From Spongilla lacustris (lineage: Eukaryota; Porifera; Demospongiae; Spongillida; Spongillidae), in assembly GCA_949361645.1 (NCBI GenBank), contig OX442420.1, positions 8,619,545 to 8,683,544 of the forward strand: a DNA stretch of 64,000 nt, in the 5' to 3' direction. The position numbers were made by a program, and so were the translations under genes. This document shows, one piece after another, positions 24,356 through 34,763 of this stretch (position 1 is the stretch's first letter; each line of letters opens with the position of its first letter). The notes under the pieces were generated by a model. The model saw only the letters and a program-made list of their open reading frames with translations. It ran no database searches and was not told the DNA's origin.

Positions 24356-25754
24356 CACAGTGCCAAATCAAAATTATCCACAGGGTGTATTCAACCCGGT
24401 GTACGCGTGTTTTACTGTAGTGGAGGATACGCGGTGTATACTTCGAATGCATAACGAGCGTATCTACTCTGTTACTCTTGTTATACACAATAGCTGTATA
24501 ACGCACGATGCACATCGTGTATAACGTGAGTTTACATTCTGCATACACTTGTTATACACAACGATTGTATAACGCGTGAGACATTAAGCGGAAAACGAGT
24601 GTACGCATACAGGTGTGAAATATGCGATGATCACTATGAAATCACGTGGATCGATCACGCGGTGGCAGCTGGCAACTTCCATTCAAGCTAAGATGTCAGT
24701 ATCGATTCGCTGGACTAGCTGCTAGTGCAATGGACTCATCGAAGTATTTGTACTTGTGTGGGCCGGTATAATGATTGGTAAGTAAGATAAGATATTGTAT
24801 ATTGACCGTTGTATTTCGTGCTTTGTAGCGTGGAAAACTGCGGTATAGAGCTTACACCCGATATATAGAAGATAGTGCACCGGTAAGACAAAGGTTTGGA
24901 TCCTTTATTGTTACAGGCTGTTTCACGCATGTGCATGCGCGATTTAATACATCAATGTGTATTTGCAGGATGAAATCGTAAGTCATTGCTGCAGAAGGTT
25001 TAAACAGCAAACGGTAAGTCGCTTACAGAGTGAAGTTAAACAAACTGCCCCATGCAGCAGCATTCACAATCCGCTCTCAGCAAATTAAAGAGGACGGACA
25101 AAACAGCAAATCAACATGGTATGGCAAGATTTAGTTGTATAGGCATGCAGCTACGTTAACATCTTTTCTTTCATCTAGCATCTCTGACCGGGGAGCATAT
25201 ATGAACAACATAAGAGGCGGCGAAGGCAAACATGCAGGAAGCAAGCAGCCAAGCGGGCACAAAGAGGAGTACAGAAAGAAAAAAAGAAGATACATTTGGC
25301 AACGTTCATGCAGCCACTTTGACTGAGCTGGAAAAGACTGAGAACTTCTATCTTTTATACCTGATTTCATCTGTACTGTATTCGTTTCGATATCACACAA
25401 GATAACTTGCAATATTAATAATGGTTATGGGACAATATGCGGTGATAAACGGAAGGCATGCCTGTGCTCAAGCATTACGGAGTTATACTGGTTGATTATA
25501 GCCTGCACTGTACCAAAAAAAGGCTTGTTATACACCCGTTATATGCGCGTTTACTCATGTTATCCTCGCGTCATACACGGTTGTATACATAGTGCTATCC
25601 ACCAACATTACACCCGATCGGATGTCAGTCTCCTTCCACACGTTATCCACCGGTGTAAGCAGCATGTTTAGATTCACGTAAAACGCGTGTATACAAGCAG
25701 TATACACGCATTATACATACATGTGTAGCTGGAAAACAACGTTTTGGCACTGTG
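24356..25754. mobile_element. CACTA-like (EnSpm) non-autonomous element
   Basis: Inverted ends CACAGTGCCAAA at 24356-24367 and 25743-25754, flanked by the 3-bp direct repeat AAG (24353-24355 and 25755-25757). CAC termini with a 3-bp target duplication are the signature of the CACTA/EnSpm superfamily. Both subterminal regions (about 24400-24600 and 25510-25720) carry many copies of GTTATACAC or GTATAACG in both orientations, the subterminal-repeat architecture expected for transposase binding. No transposase is present. The centre may hold captured exons (24730-24977). Confidence 0.8.
24730..24977 (+). other. Candidate captured micro-exons inside CACTA-like element
   Basis: Short segments bounded by canonical splice signals: 24730-24765 (ATG, 12 codons, then GTATAA), 24829-24882 (after TTTGTAG, 18 codons R-G-K-L-R-Y-R, then GTAAGA) and 24969-24977 (after TTTGCAG, 9 bases, then GTAAGT). 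A further ACG/GTAAGT donor is at about 25012, and an acceptor TTTCATCTAG at 25178 opens a basic frame ending at 25326. The first three join in phase 0, but the fourth brings a stop. No homology recognised. Confidence 0.3.
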
Positions 25755-25799
25755 AAGCACAACATGTACCAATGGTTTTACTCAGTACATGTACTTTAG

Positions 25800-25988
25800 A
25801 GGCTACAGAATGCAGGCTTAACCTTGAACAAGGAAAAATGTAAAATTTTCAACAAACGAAATCATATTTCTAGGGCAGTGGTTCAACTTTCAAGGCATCC
25901 AGCCTGATCCAGATAAAGTGGTGATATCAGACATTTCCTAGGAATGGCTAATAAACTGAGCAAGTTTTCACCCTGTATGGTAGAGATG

Positions 25989-26021
<33 letters not shown>

Positions 26022-27560
26022 AAGAGACCTTCTATGAAAACCAGTGGGTATGGAAAGAACCAAAACACAAAGCCTTTGAGGATCTGAAGATTCTTCTTAT
26101 GGCCTAGGAGCGGTCCTGAGACAAAAACAACATAATGGAGAGTTCCGGCCTGTGGCTTGCTTTTCTAGGACAATGACACCACTGGAGCCCAGATCAGAAA
26201 AGAAGCTCTTGCTCTCATGCACCTGGGCATGTGAGCGCTTTTCAGATTATCTAATGGGTTTAAGGTTTCATATTGAGACAGACCATTAACCTTTGGTACC
26301 TCTTTTCAGCACAAAAAATTTGGATGAACTGCAACATAGCTTTCGCTTAGGACTCATGCAATTTCAGTTTTCTATTTTCAATGTACCTGGGGAAAAACTT
26401 AACTAAGCAGATGCATTGTCCAGAATCTGAACCTCTGGAAGGTGATAAGCTTCTATAGGGTGAGTCTCACTCTGATATCTATGTTAATATGGTTGTCAAA
26501 GCCTTACCACAGATACAGAAAAATGTATAAGCCTGATGCAACAATAGACAAATTGCTGTCTACTGTTACTAGGGTTGGCCAAAGGAAAAAGACACTACGA
26601 CCTTACCTTTCTGTTGCAGGGGAACTGATAATTGAGAATAATCTTCTAATGCACGGCAGTAGGATAGTAATTACATCATCACTGTGACAGGATATTTTAA
26701 ATTGATAAGACATCACAAAATGCCAACATCAATCTGTGTGGTGGCCTGTGATCTCTAAAGAATTGGAAGAGCTACATGTAGTTAACAGATGTCATATTTG
26801 CTGTAAAGTGCATTCTCAAAGATCAGAGCCACTCTCCACAACACCCCTTCCAAATCTTCCATAGCAGAAAGTGGCAACTGAGTGGAAGAAATCCAACTAT
26901 CTTCTCATTGTGGACTATTATTTAAGATTTAACAAAGGTTGTTAGGCTAAGATGTATGACAGCTGAGGAAGTCATGTTACATACCAAGTTTTTTTTAGTC
27001 CAACATGGAATACCAGAAGTAATTTCTGATAATGGTCCCCAGTTCAGTTCAAAGTCATAAATATGATTTTCACCATATCAAACGTGCAGTCAAAACCATC
27101 AAAGCATTGTTAAGCAAAGCTTCTGATCCGAGCACGGCATTGCTTGCTTACAGATCAACACAACGAAGGTTCAGCAGAATTTCTGATGAACAGAAAGCTG
27201 AGGACCACTCTGCCCTTGGTGAGGAAAGGATGTATCCCTAAAGTACCTTACATCAGAGTTGTGCAGCAGGAGGACAATCAGCAAAAAGAAAAATTTCAAT
27301 TCACACCATGGAGTCTATGAGTTGCCAGAACTGTACTGGGGAGATACTGTGTGGATAAAGGATCGCCAGGCAGCAGAAGGGAAATGATTCAAGAAATTGT
27401 CCCACAATCATATATATATATATATATATGCATATGTGGTACACAACCCAGATAGAGAGCTTCGAAGAAACAGATAGAAGATACCTGATCCAGCTACCCA
27501 AGGAGAGTTGTGTGACACAACATCTACATCTACAGTGACATGGTGTCAGCAGCACAAACA
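25800..27560 (+). pseudogene. Ty3/Gypsy retrotransposon relic (RT end, RNase H, integrase)
   Basis: Plus-strand translations in changing frames show, in order: the end of reverse transcriptase (L-N-L-E-K-C-K, then F-L-G-M-A-N), RNase H (Y-G-L-G-A-V-L-R-Q, C-F-S-R-T-M-T-P-L-E, S-C-T-W-A-C-E-R-F, H-I-E-T-D-H), integrase (C-H-I-C-C-K near 26790, then a core with S-P-V-Q-F near 27040, then A-L-L-A-Y-R-S-T near 27150) and an integrase tail (N-P-D-R-E-L-R-R-N-R-R near 27445). Many stops and frameshifts, an A-tract inside the RT end (25989-26019) and a TA repeat (27413-27429) show long decay. No LTRs or gag were recognised. The element is inactive. Confidence 0.8.
25989..26019. repeat. A-tract inside Gypsy relic
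   Basis: About 31 consecutive A interrupting the reverse-transcriptase end; the protein alignment continues on both sides, so the tract expanded or was inserted after decay began. Confidence 0.9.
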
Positions 27561-27589
27561 TCTGTGGTTTTCGTTAGCCAGAACATAGA

Positions 27590-27590
<1 letters not shown>

Positions 27591-27633
<43 letters not shown>
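27591..27633. repeat. Poly-G tract (43 G)
   Basis: Longest G run in the window, directly downstream of the Gypsy relic; a short C run follows at about 27652. Confidence 0.95.
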
Positions 27634-27634
<1 letters not shown>

Positions 27635-28055
27635 GGCGGAAGTATCATTCAGCCCCCCCCCAGATTTTTTATAGTACAGCTATTTTATTACTTAATTTAA
27701 ATTCTGTGAGCATGCATGACTTCCGCGAGTTTATATTCTAATTAATGGTATATAGATGCGCGTTGGTTATAAGTAACGCACGCGTTTCAATATAGCATAC
27801 ATGTACCTTTTGTGTGTGTGAGGGGGGAGGGGGGCGGCAATTTCATGCATTATACATGTACACTGTAGGGTCGGCATAATGTCGACGTAAATGTAATATG
27901 TAATATAATAATAATATGTACGCGCGCATATTCAACCATCGGGCTTCGTTGTCGCAATGAACTTTCTTGTATGTGCGTGAAAAACATGTATATTGTCCGC
28001 CGCGAATACATACCGCGATATACCCCTCCGCCCCCACCGTAAAAAATGGCCGGTG

Positions 28056-28193
28056 TTTAAACGAGCGTATCGACGTAATCATGAACGCAGCTGCGTGCTA
28101 TTCTTTAAAATCCTGTTGGAGTACCAGTTCTTTCCTGAAATGTTTAAACAGGTACATGGAAGCGTTAACGAGTACGAAGATACGCTCATTTAA
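28056..28193. mobile_element. MITE family B, copy 1
   Basis: Ends TTTAAACGAGCGTATC at 28056 and GATACGCTCATTTAA at 28179-28193 are inverted copies. The interior (GACGTAATCATGAACGC, then TGTTGGAGTACCAGTTC) matches 48168-48315. Confidence 0.7.
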
Positions 28194-28800
28194 TGAAATA
28201 CGGGCCATTTTTTTTTCGGTGGGGGAGGAGGGGGTACATGTACATGTATTTGCACGGCAGCCGACTAATTTTTAGCGGGATTTGAAGCGTAAAGTGTGAA
28301 AGCGTCTGGGGCGGAGCCCCAGACCCCGAGTCTCCGATGGGCCGCAGTGGCGGCGGAACCGGTCAGGCCGACCAGGCCATGGCCTGACCAATCTTGGACC
28401 AGAGCTCATTAAACATTCATATGATCATTAATTGTTTATAAACCAATTTCGTAATTCGAATATACGTATGCGTAAGCGTACGCGCGCGATGGTATAACAG
28501 CTAGTGTAACATATATTCACTACGTATACGTAATGGAGGTGTCCTATTGTGTTCGGTAAATAGTATGGCAGGCTCTTGGAGCATCGCCGCTATGAGGCGT
28601 GCGATGTACCCTCACTACCAACAGCCTGTGTTATAGTGTCTTTGTTTCTGCATTTAGTACTAAGTGCAAGTACGTGATACAAAATTAATAGTAATATACT
28701 AATATATATACGTAATACGTGCAAGTTTTAGCTTGAAGTTAGCAGCATTGCAATATAGTCTGCGAGTAATATTCATAAAAAATCTGACAGTATAGCAGCT
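28194..28800. other. No gene; short repeat remnants
   Basis: GC-rich patch at 28300-28390 with internal inverted words (GGTCAGGCCGACC, GGCCATGGCC). Nothing else recognised up to the gap. Confidence 0.4.
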
Positions 28801-29000
28801 NNNNNNNNNNNNNNNNNNNNNNNNNNNNNNNNNNNNNNNNNNNNNNNNNNNNNNNNNNNNNNNNNNNNNNNNNNNNNNNNNNNNNNNNNNNNNNNNNNNN
28901 NNNNNNNNNNNNNNNNNNNNNNNNNNNNNNNNNNNNNNNNNNNNNNNNNNNNNNNNNNNNNNNNNNNNNNNNNNNNNNNNNNNNNNNNNNNNNNNNNNNN
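28801..29000. other. Assembly gap (200 N)
   Basis: Exactly 200 N. The sequence right of the gap (29001-29070) matches 41983-42050, so the missing bases probably include more of that duplicate. Confidence 0.99.
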
Positions 29001-29089
29001 TGTGAAAAAGTGTGTCTGCATGTGTGCAATGTTTGTATATGAAATTGGTGTCTACCATTAAATCATACATGATTTGTTCTCCACAACCA

Positions 29090-29265
29090 CGCGGTTTTAT
29101 GACATCAAACGAACGTGAAACTGCTCGTTTTGGACTGCTTGTTCGACGATGACAAAGAGCTAAGCTATCCGATTGATAAGAGTCCCGTTATAAGCGGGTC
29201 CCGTTTTTTAATGACTTCATAATCGGGGTCAAATCCTATATGAGAGTTACTAACGTAACTCTCGA
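29090..29265. mobile_element. Short element ending in a perfect hairpin, copy 1
   Basis: Shares with 57050-57205 the words AAAGAGCTA, GCTATCC, GGG(A)CGCGTTTTT or CCCGTTTTTTAATGA, and AAATCCTATATGAGAGTTAC. Both copies end in a hairpin with 9-bp stem GAGAGTTAC/GTAACTCTC and a 4-base loop followed by GATAA. It interrupts sequence that is continuous at 42050, so it is an insertion. Confidence 0.6.
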
Positions 29266-29892
29266 TAAATGTGCAGAGCTGAATATAAATGAAATACATG
29301 TGCAGAGCTGAATAAAAATGAACGTTTGTTTAAACTCGTACCCAGTCCCACCGTATTTCTCGTTGTTGTTCTTCTTGACCACGCATAACTCGAGATAGGA
29401 ACACTTCTAAGAAATGAAAATCACACCTATAGCTTCAGAATTCATTGGCATTCTCGCTTCAGTGGTCAAAATGTATCGAGGTTACATTGTATATATCGGT
29501 GGTAAGTACACTACATGTACATGTAATCCAATGTGAACGGTCTGGGCACTACACCTATTAGTGGTAATTAACCTAGTGAAATTGTGGCACGGCACTACCA
29601 CTATTTACTCGAGCCAGAACTAACCGGTGAGGTCTTCACCGGAACCTCGAGCCTAAACTAAACTTTAAAGAGACAACGATACAACGAGCATTCAGCGACC
29701 ATGAAGAGTGCAGAACATCGGGACGATTCCATCGCTTCTCCTTCTGCGAAAAGAATGCGATTCCAAGAACGCACGACCGACAGCCAAACATGCTGCTGGA
29801 AAAAATGCTACCGCAGGAGTAATAGGCTTGGAAAGCTACCAAAACCAATAGGTACGCTCGAATTCAACTGGGTTTGATGTACATCAGTCAAT
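29266..29892. other. No confirmed gene; one possible first exon
   Basis: A plus-strand segment from ATG at 29701 to about 29850 is open for 50 codons with a basic, Cys-containing end and runs into CCAATAG/GTACGC, a possible donor. I recognise no family; it could be chance. Confidence 0.3.
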
Positions 29893-30163
29893 TATGGTCT
29901 CCCCCACACCCCCTAGTGCGGGCACAGAACGGGCATTTGGACGGGGATTGACTAGGATTTTTGCCCCAGGGGAATTATTCATGATGTCGCATGGCGCAGG
30001 AAATTTTATGCGGGCGTCACTTCTGCTGCTCCACATAGTATGTGGGGGATTTGAATGGCTAGCCCAAGGGGTTGGGGATTTGAAAACCGCAATCTTCAAA
30101 TCCCCACCGACGCCCCATCTGTGCCCGCACTGGGGGGCCGGGACTGGAGTGGGGAGACCATTG
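29893..30163. mobile_element. MITE with GC-rich inverted ends
   Basis: The left end ATGGTCTCCCC followed by AGTGCGGGCACAG (29893-29930) is the inverse of CTGTGCCCGCACT and GGGGAGACCAT at the right end (30118-30163). TCAAT precedes the left end and ATTGA follows the right, so the inverted repeat may extend a few bases further. Non-coding. Confidence 0.75.
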
Positions 30164-30381
30164 ATAGGTGCATAAACTATAGCAGTAGAGGTCAGAATTC
30201 ATTGTGTACGTGGGAAAACCTGTTAACCTTGCCCTGTCATCAATATATAAGAGGTCTGCCCAGGTCAATTAACAGTTTTAACATGGCTTCTATTTATACA
30301 TGTACATGTACATGTAGGTATTTTGTGATTTTATGAGTAATTGTAATTTCATTGCATGTGTTCATTTTCTGTACCTTTTAG

Positions 30382-30666
30382 CTTCTCCCTGTATGAACCA
30401 AACAAAGCATACTGAGAGAATATAAAGGTAACCTAGTAGCATTCTGTTAAATGGGCTAAATAATGCCTTTTGCAAAATCCACCCATGGTTAGCACAAAAG
30501 GTCAGCTGTTTGTGAAGTTAGTGCAGGTGCATTGCTTAACAAGGCTGCATAGAAAAAAATAGGTGAATTTCTACATGATATTCGTGCTATTGATGCAATC
30601 AAAATCACAGAACCTTTCTTTTGTGATGCCTCTTACAACCACATAGGGAAGCTTGGTACCCTAATG
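30382..30666 (+). pseudogene. Relic of Helitron-type reading frame, split by hAT
   Basis: Plus-strand sequence corresponding to the start of exon 2 of the gene at 53852-56621. It keeps the acceptor TTTTAG, then L-Y-E-P-N at the start, W-L-A-Q-K near 30495, D-I-R-A-I-D-A-I-K near 30580, and C-D-A-S-Y-N-H near 30630. Frameshifts and stops make it inactive. The homology resumes on the far side of the hAT element at 33225-33255 (L-M-V-G-V reading of L-N-G-R-C-V). Confidence 0.75.
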
Positions 30667-33224
30667 CAGGGTTTCCGATAAGGAGTAAGAAGTGTTCTGA
30701 CAAAATGTCAGAACATGAACAAAATTGACCAGACATATGGTTTAGTTGATCAGACATGATTCGATGCGGATTTTAAATTTAATTGTGCTTTTCATTTACA
30801 ACTGATACACAATGTCTAGAATTACAGGTTTGACTTTCAGTCTGAATATACCAGTTAGCATCTACTGCTCAATCCAATCTTCCCAACCATCTAAGACAAG
30901 TGCATCTTCTTCTTCATTGTCATCAATAATCTCTACCTCCGCAGCAGCGGATTCTGGTGTTTTTCTTGTGTCTTTGACAGTACGGCGTGTTTTTGCACTC
31001 CACCAGAGTTTTACAGCACCACTAGCATCCCAGGCAGACATTTCTGGTGCATCGACTGATATTCGCATCAAATCATCTAAATTGTCTTCACTGAGCCTTG
31101 TTCGCTTTTCAGTTTTTATGTTTTTCAAAACTGAGAACATCCTTTCAACTTTACCGTTGGACATTGGAAGGCAGAATAGCAGCTCTACTAGTGCCAGGAT
31201 GTTTGACCACTTTTTTGCATCAACTGCATTAAACAGTTTCCACCAAAGAACAGAATAGTCCTCTTGAACAAGATTCAAGTATCTCTTTGCATAGTCCACC
31301 ATATCGTCCCATTCCTGTTGCAAGACACTGCAATCGACTTTAGCATGTTCCAATGGAGTTCTAAATCTGATGCTAATGGCATCAATTGCACTATATCCAA
31401 AGGAGGCATCATCCTTTCTCTCCCAACCCATTGGAGCAAGAATTGTCAGGGCATGAGTTAGTAGATCAGGACACTGTACTTTCAGACGATCTTTAAGGCA
31501 GGCTTCAATTGCTTGTACACATTGGTCTTTTGTTTTCTTGAGAGATGTTATACAGCCATCAAAATTGGTTAGTTGTGCTCCTTGATATGATACTCCTCCA
31601 TCATCACTCTGTTGGATGGCTCCTATTACCTTCTTAACAGTAGGGAGATCTTCAAAGGCCATATCCCTTACCTTTTCCATAGCCTTCTTCGTTTTCAAGA
31701 AGGCTTCTATGGCCCCAATAATGGACACTTCATCATTTTGAAGAGCAACACAAAGAATTGCTGCAGGCTTCAATAGATCATGAAAAAGAGCACAACCATA
31801 AAGAACTTTAGCATTATGCCATTGCTGCAGATAACCCTTCATTTTTTGCCTGTCGGTAGATTTCATTGATGGGTCTTCAGATAGAATGGCTAGATGGTTG
31901 AGATAGGCTCCTAGTCGGTTCACAACTCTCTCTAAAGCAGCTAACTTGTGAGCAATGAATCGAGTACCACATGCCCTAAGAGGCTTTATACCACGACTTC
32001 TTGGCATTTCTGATGGTTCTAGGCATGCTTTTAACTCAGCCACAATGTCTTCAATTTCTCGGCACTTTTTCGGTGATTTTTCATATAAAAAATACAGCTT
32101 CAACAGCATGTCATCCACTGTTGAGAAATATGTATTTTTTAAAGCATCTTTTAAAGCAAGCTCTAGGCGATGGGAAAGGCACCAAAACACAACAATCCAA
32201 GGCATGGACTCTTCAAGATGCCCTCGTAGTCCTCCAGCAGCAATATTGGCATTTGTTCCATCACAGCCAAATCCTATTACCTTTGTCTCCCAATCAGAAA
32301 TGCCCACATGACTCATGGCATTCTTAAAGCACTGGAACAATCCTTCTGCATTGGCTCGCTTGATTTCCTGAACTGCCAGAAACCTGCTTCTCACGTGGAC
32401 TTTTCTATCATTGCTATTAGCTTCAAACGATACCACCAAAAACAGCTCATTTTCACTATTCCCAGAGTCAGTACTGCCATCTGCCTGTATGCTAATAAAT
32501 TTGGCATCTGCTAAGACCTTTTTCAGGATTGACAGCTGATCTTCAGCAATGTAGTGGGCAAATTCAGTACACGCTTTATTGTTTTTATAACCTTCACCTA
32601 GGTCAACCCCATGACGTGTTTGAAGCTCACACAGGGACCCCATCTTTAAGAATGATAAATTCTCTTTGCAGATGAAAAAAGCGATATCAAACTTCCTTTT
32701 CACTCTTGCCTCAGTTTCAGCATCAAGGTTTTGTATCAGCTGTATGATCGGTGGACAGCTGCTGGCATTACTCGGCCCCGCTTGCTTCTTTTTAAAAAGC
32801 ATCATTGCACGCGCGTGCATATCACTTTTCGCATGATCTTTGAAACTGGTAGTACGCAGATTTGGTGTACCTTCAATGAATGTACTACGGAAGTTGCGCA
32901 TTCCAACGAGCCTAGCTTCAAATTCTACACAAACTGCGCATTTCAGTAATCCAACCGTGTCTCGTCCATCCTTCTCGTACTTAAGCCAAAGCGACGTGTC
33001 CAATTCCTTGTCGTTCTCGGCCACCCACTTTTCAACAGTTTTAACCGTCACTAACCGCTTTTTTGGTGCTAAGACACCATCCTCAACGTCGTCCTCACCT
33101 TCCTCCTGAGCAAGCGCACGCTTTTTTTGTCCTGACATTTTGTCCGAACGTAATTAATTATGTTCGGACAAATGGCTTAATTGATCGGAAAATGGTATGT
33201 GTCCGAACGTTATCGGAAACCCTG
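30667..33224 (-). mobile_element. Intact hAT transposon with TIR and TSD
   Basis: Ends CAGGGTTTCCGATAA (30667-30681) and its exact inverse (33210-33224). Direct repeats CTAATG flank both sides (30661-30666 and 33225-33230), giving a 6-bp target duplication. Length 2558 bp, with one uninterrupted transposase gene and short untranslated ends. Subterminal words TGTCCGAAC or GTCAGAACA repeat near both ends. The element splits an older Helitron-type relic. Confidence 0.93.
30862..33138 (-). CDS. hAT family transposase
   Basis: 758 codons without interruption. Basic N-terminus (K-K-R at 5-7 and 26-28, possible nuclear signals). A BED/TTF-type zinc finger is at C67-x-x-C70 ... H102-x5-H108. The catalytic core is seen as Q-A-D-G-S-T-D, G-F-G-C-D-G-T-N-A-N and the hAT C-x-x-H signature F-W-C-L-S-H-R. 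The C-terminal dimerisation segment is W-x-x-I-L-A-L-V-E-L-L-F-C-L-P-M-S-N-G-K-V-E-R-M-F-S, with the last acidic catalytic residue in V-E-R. The tail is acidic. It resembles the ZNF862/KIAA1586-like group by its Cys/His finger and S-x-G-x-V-E-R motif. It cuts and pastes the surrounding element; full length with no stop suggests recent activity. Confidence 0.95.
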   Translation of the reverse strand: MSGQKKRALAQEEGEDDVEDGVLAPKKRLVTVKTVEKWVAENDKELDTSLWLKYEKDGRDTVGLLKCAVCVEFEARLVGMRNFRSTFIEGTPNLRTTSFKDHAKSDMHARAMMLFKKKQAGPSNASSCPPIIQLIQNLDAETEARVKRKFDIAFFICKENLSFLKMGSLCELQTRHGVDLGEGYKNNKACTEFAHYIAEDQLSILKKVLADAKFISIQADGSTDSGNSENELFLVVSFEANSNDRKVHVRSRFLAVQEIKRANAEGLFQCFKNAMSHVGISDWETKVIGFGCDGTNANIAAGGLRGHLEESMPWIVVFWCLSHRLELALKDALKNTYFSTVDDMLLKLYFLYEKSPKKCREIEDIVAELKACLEPSEMPRSRGIKPLRACGTRFIAHKLAALERVVNRLGAYLNHLAILSEDPSMKSTDRQKMKGYLQQWHNAKVLYGCALFHDLLKPAAILCVALQNDEVSIIGAIEAFLKTKKAMEKVRDMAFEDLPTVKKVIGAIQQSDDGGVSYQGAQLTNFDGCITSLKKTKDQCVQAIEACLKDRLKVQCPDLLTHALTILAPMGWERKDDASFGYSAIDAISIRFRTPLEHAKVDCSVLQQEWDDMVDYAKRYLNLVQEDYSVLWWKLFNAVDAKKWSNILALVELLFCLPMSNGKVERMFSVLKNIKTEKRTRLSEDNLDDLMRISVDAPEMSAWDASGAVKLWWSAKTRRTVKDTRKTPESAAAEVEIIDDNEEEDALVLDGWEDWIEQ

Positions 33225-33230
33225 CTAATG

Positions 33231-33610
33231 GTAGGTGTGTGTAATGGCAAACGAGATACCTGCATACCCTTATGTACCCTACTCCTCCCCTTACCTACTA
33301 CTACCCCTACCTCTCCCAATACCTACCACTACCCTTACTATTACCCCTATTCCTCCCCTTACCTACCACCATGGACGCCCCCAGCATTTCTGGAAGGGTG
33401 GGGCCAGGATAGGGTAAGGGGGCGCCATTTGACAGCCAACTATTACTATGGGGGTGTTGTATGCTTTAGGCCGATACAGCGGGGGGGGGGGGGGGGGGGG
33501 GGGGGGAGGAGGGCATGGCCCCCCTGGGGGTGCCCATGACCTACTCCCTACCCCTACTCCTCCCTTTACCTACTACAACCTCTATCCTCCCCTTACCTAC
33601 TATTCCCCTG
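33231..33610. repeat. Pyrimidine-rich degenerate repeat with poly-G
   Basis: Continues the Helitron relic for about 25 bp, then becomes loose repeats of CCCCTTACCTACTACTAC from 33270 to 33370 and 33540 to 33605, with a 27-base G run at 33481-33507 between. Similar to the end-of-window array at 63787. Non-coding. Confidence 0.7.
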
Positions 33611-34135
33611 GTGCGTGGAGTGAGGTGGCCTCAATAGTCACGTGTGTAATGATGAGGAATTCACTGATACACTACTGTCAGAGTATGAAACATATCTACA
33701 TGGATACTGTTCACAAGTTGAGTTGACACAGATCTCTTTGATTTACATAACACTGTAATAAAGGAAGAGATGGTGGACACTCCTGTTGCTGTCATGAGTA
33801 TCAAGAGAGCCAGAGAGAGTAAATGTACTAATACTGAGTATAACATTGTTTATGTACTGAACAATATTATGGTTTTGACATGTAGATATACATGATTACT
33901 ATGTAAATGACATATATACCAAGTTCAGATCGTAGCTGAGTGATCATTGTTTCTCTATGGTATCATAATTGGAACGTCGGAGGATTGTCCTTTTTGCATT
34001 TAAAAATGCAAAGTATTCTCTTTCCACTATTGGGGTATACATGTATGCATGTAAGATTAATAGTGATGAAATGTCTGTTGCTAAGTGAATATATTTAGTT
34101 GTATAGCATTGAAAGCATGAATAAAAAGCAATGAA
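33611..34135. other. No gene seen
   Basis: AT-rich sequence; no exon, repeat or RNA gene recognised. Confidence 0.4.
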
Positions 34136-34428
34136 ACAAGTAAATAAAAACATTCTCTATGAGAAAGTTGGTGGTATATAGGATTTGAAGGCAATAGTGG
34201 TGTAAAAAGTAGGGAAACAAGGGTTGAATGATAAGGAAAAACGAAATAGTCCTATATTTAGCACATGCATGAACAATGTATTGTCCTGCAATGTGTGCTG
34301 GGCTAAATATAGGACTATTTCGTTTTTCCTTAGCATTCAACCCTTGTTTCCCTACTTTTTACACCACTATTGCCTTCAAATCCTATATACCACCAACTTT
34401 CTCATGGAGAATGTTTTTATTTACTTGT
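34136..34428. mobile_element. Foldback MITE family C, copy 1
   Basis: Almost entirely an inverted repeat. The left arm starts ACAAGTAAATAAAAACATTC and the right arm ends with its inverse; arms are about 115-120 bp around a loop of about 45 bp (near 34265-34305). The second member is at 51755-52045. It lies just upstream of the truncated membrane-protein fragment. Confidence 0.9.
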
Positions 34429-34519
34429 ATAAAACATATCGTAAAACATTGACGGTATGTTACACAACTGAAGAAGTACAACTCAATCAGCACTGCTGAC
34501 TATTATACATTGTATACAA

Positions 34520-34763
34520 CTAAATATCGTCTTCTAAAAGAGTTTCTCGCATATATTCATCATCACTGATAGCATTGTAGCTCATTCCAGGCTTGAAAAT
34601 TGGTGTTTTCTCCTCTTCTTGTCTGCACCAAGCTGTATTGTGCTTTCTTATAAATTGATTCCATTTACTACATGGTGCTGTTCTAACCATTATTTTGTAG
34701 ATACATGGCACTGTAAGGATGCACACAAAGCACAGGAAGACACTGCCCATGCAGATGGCTGTC
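34520..34763 (-). pseudogene. C-terminal fragment of beta-helix membrane protein
   Basis: Encodes the last transmembrane segment and cytoplasmic tail of a paralogue of the 42376-46116 gene (G-S-V-F-L-C-F-V-C-I-L ... M-S-Y-N-A-I-S-D-D-E-Y-M ... L-E-D-D-I stop). The tail is in frame here, unlike in the large gene. Homology ends abruptly at about 34763, where sequence of the VWA gene begins. Confidence 0.85.

Noticed and set aside
28699..29070. Frames crossing the N run
   Set aside because: Open only because the gap contains no defined stop codons.
30812..33109. Plus-strand frames of 89 to 158 codons
   Set aside because: Antisense shadows of the hAT transposase.
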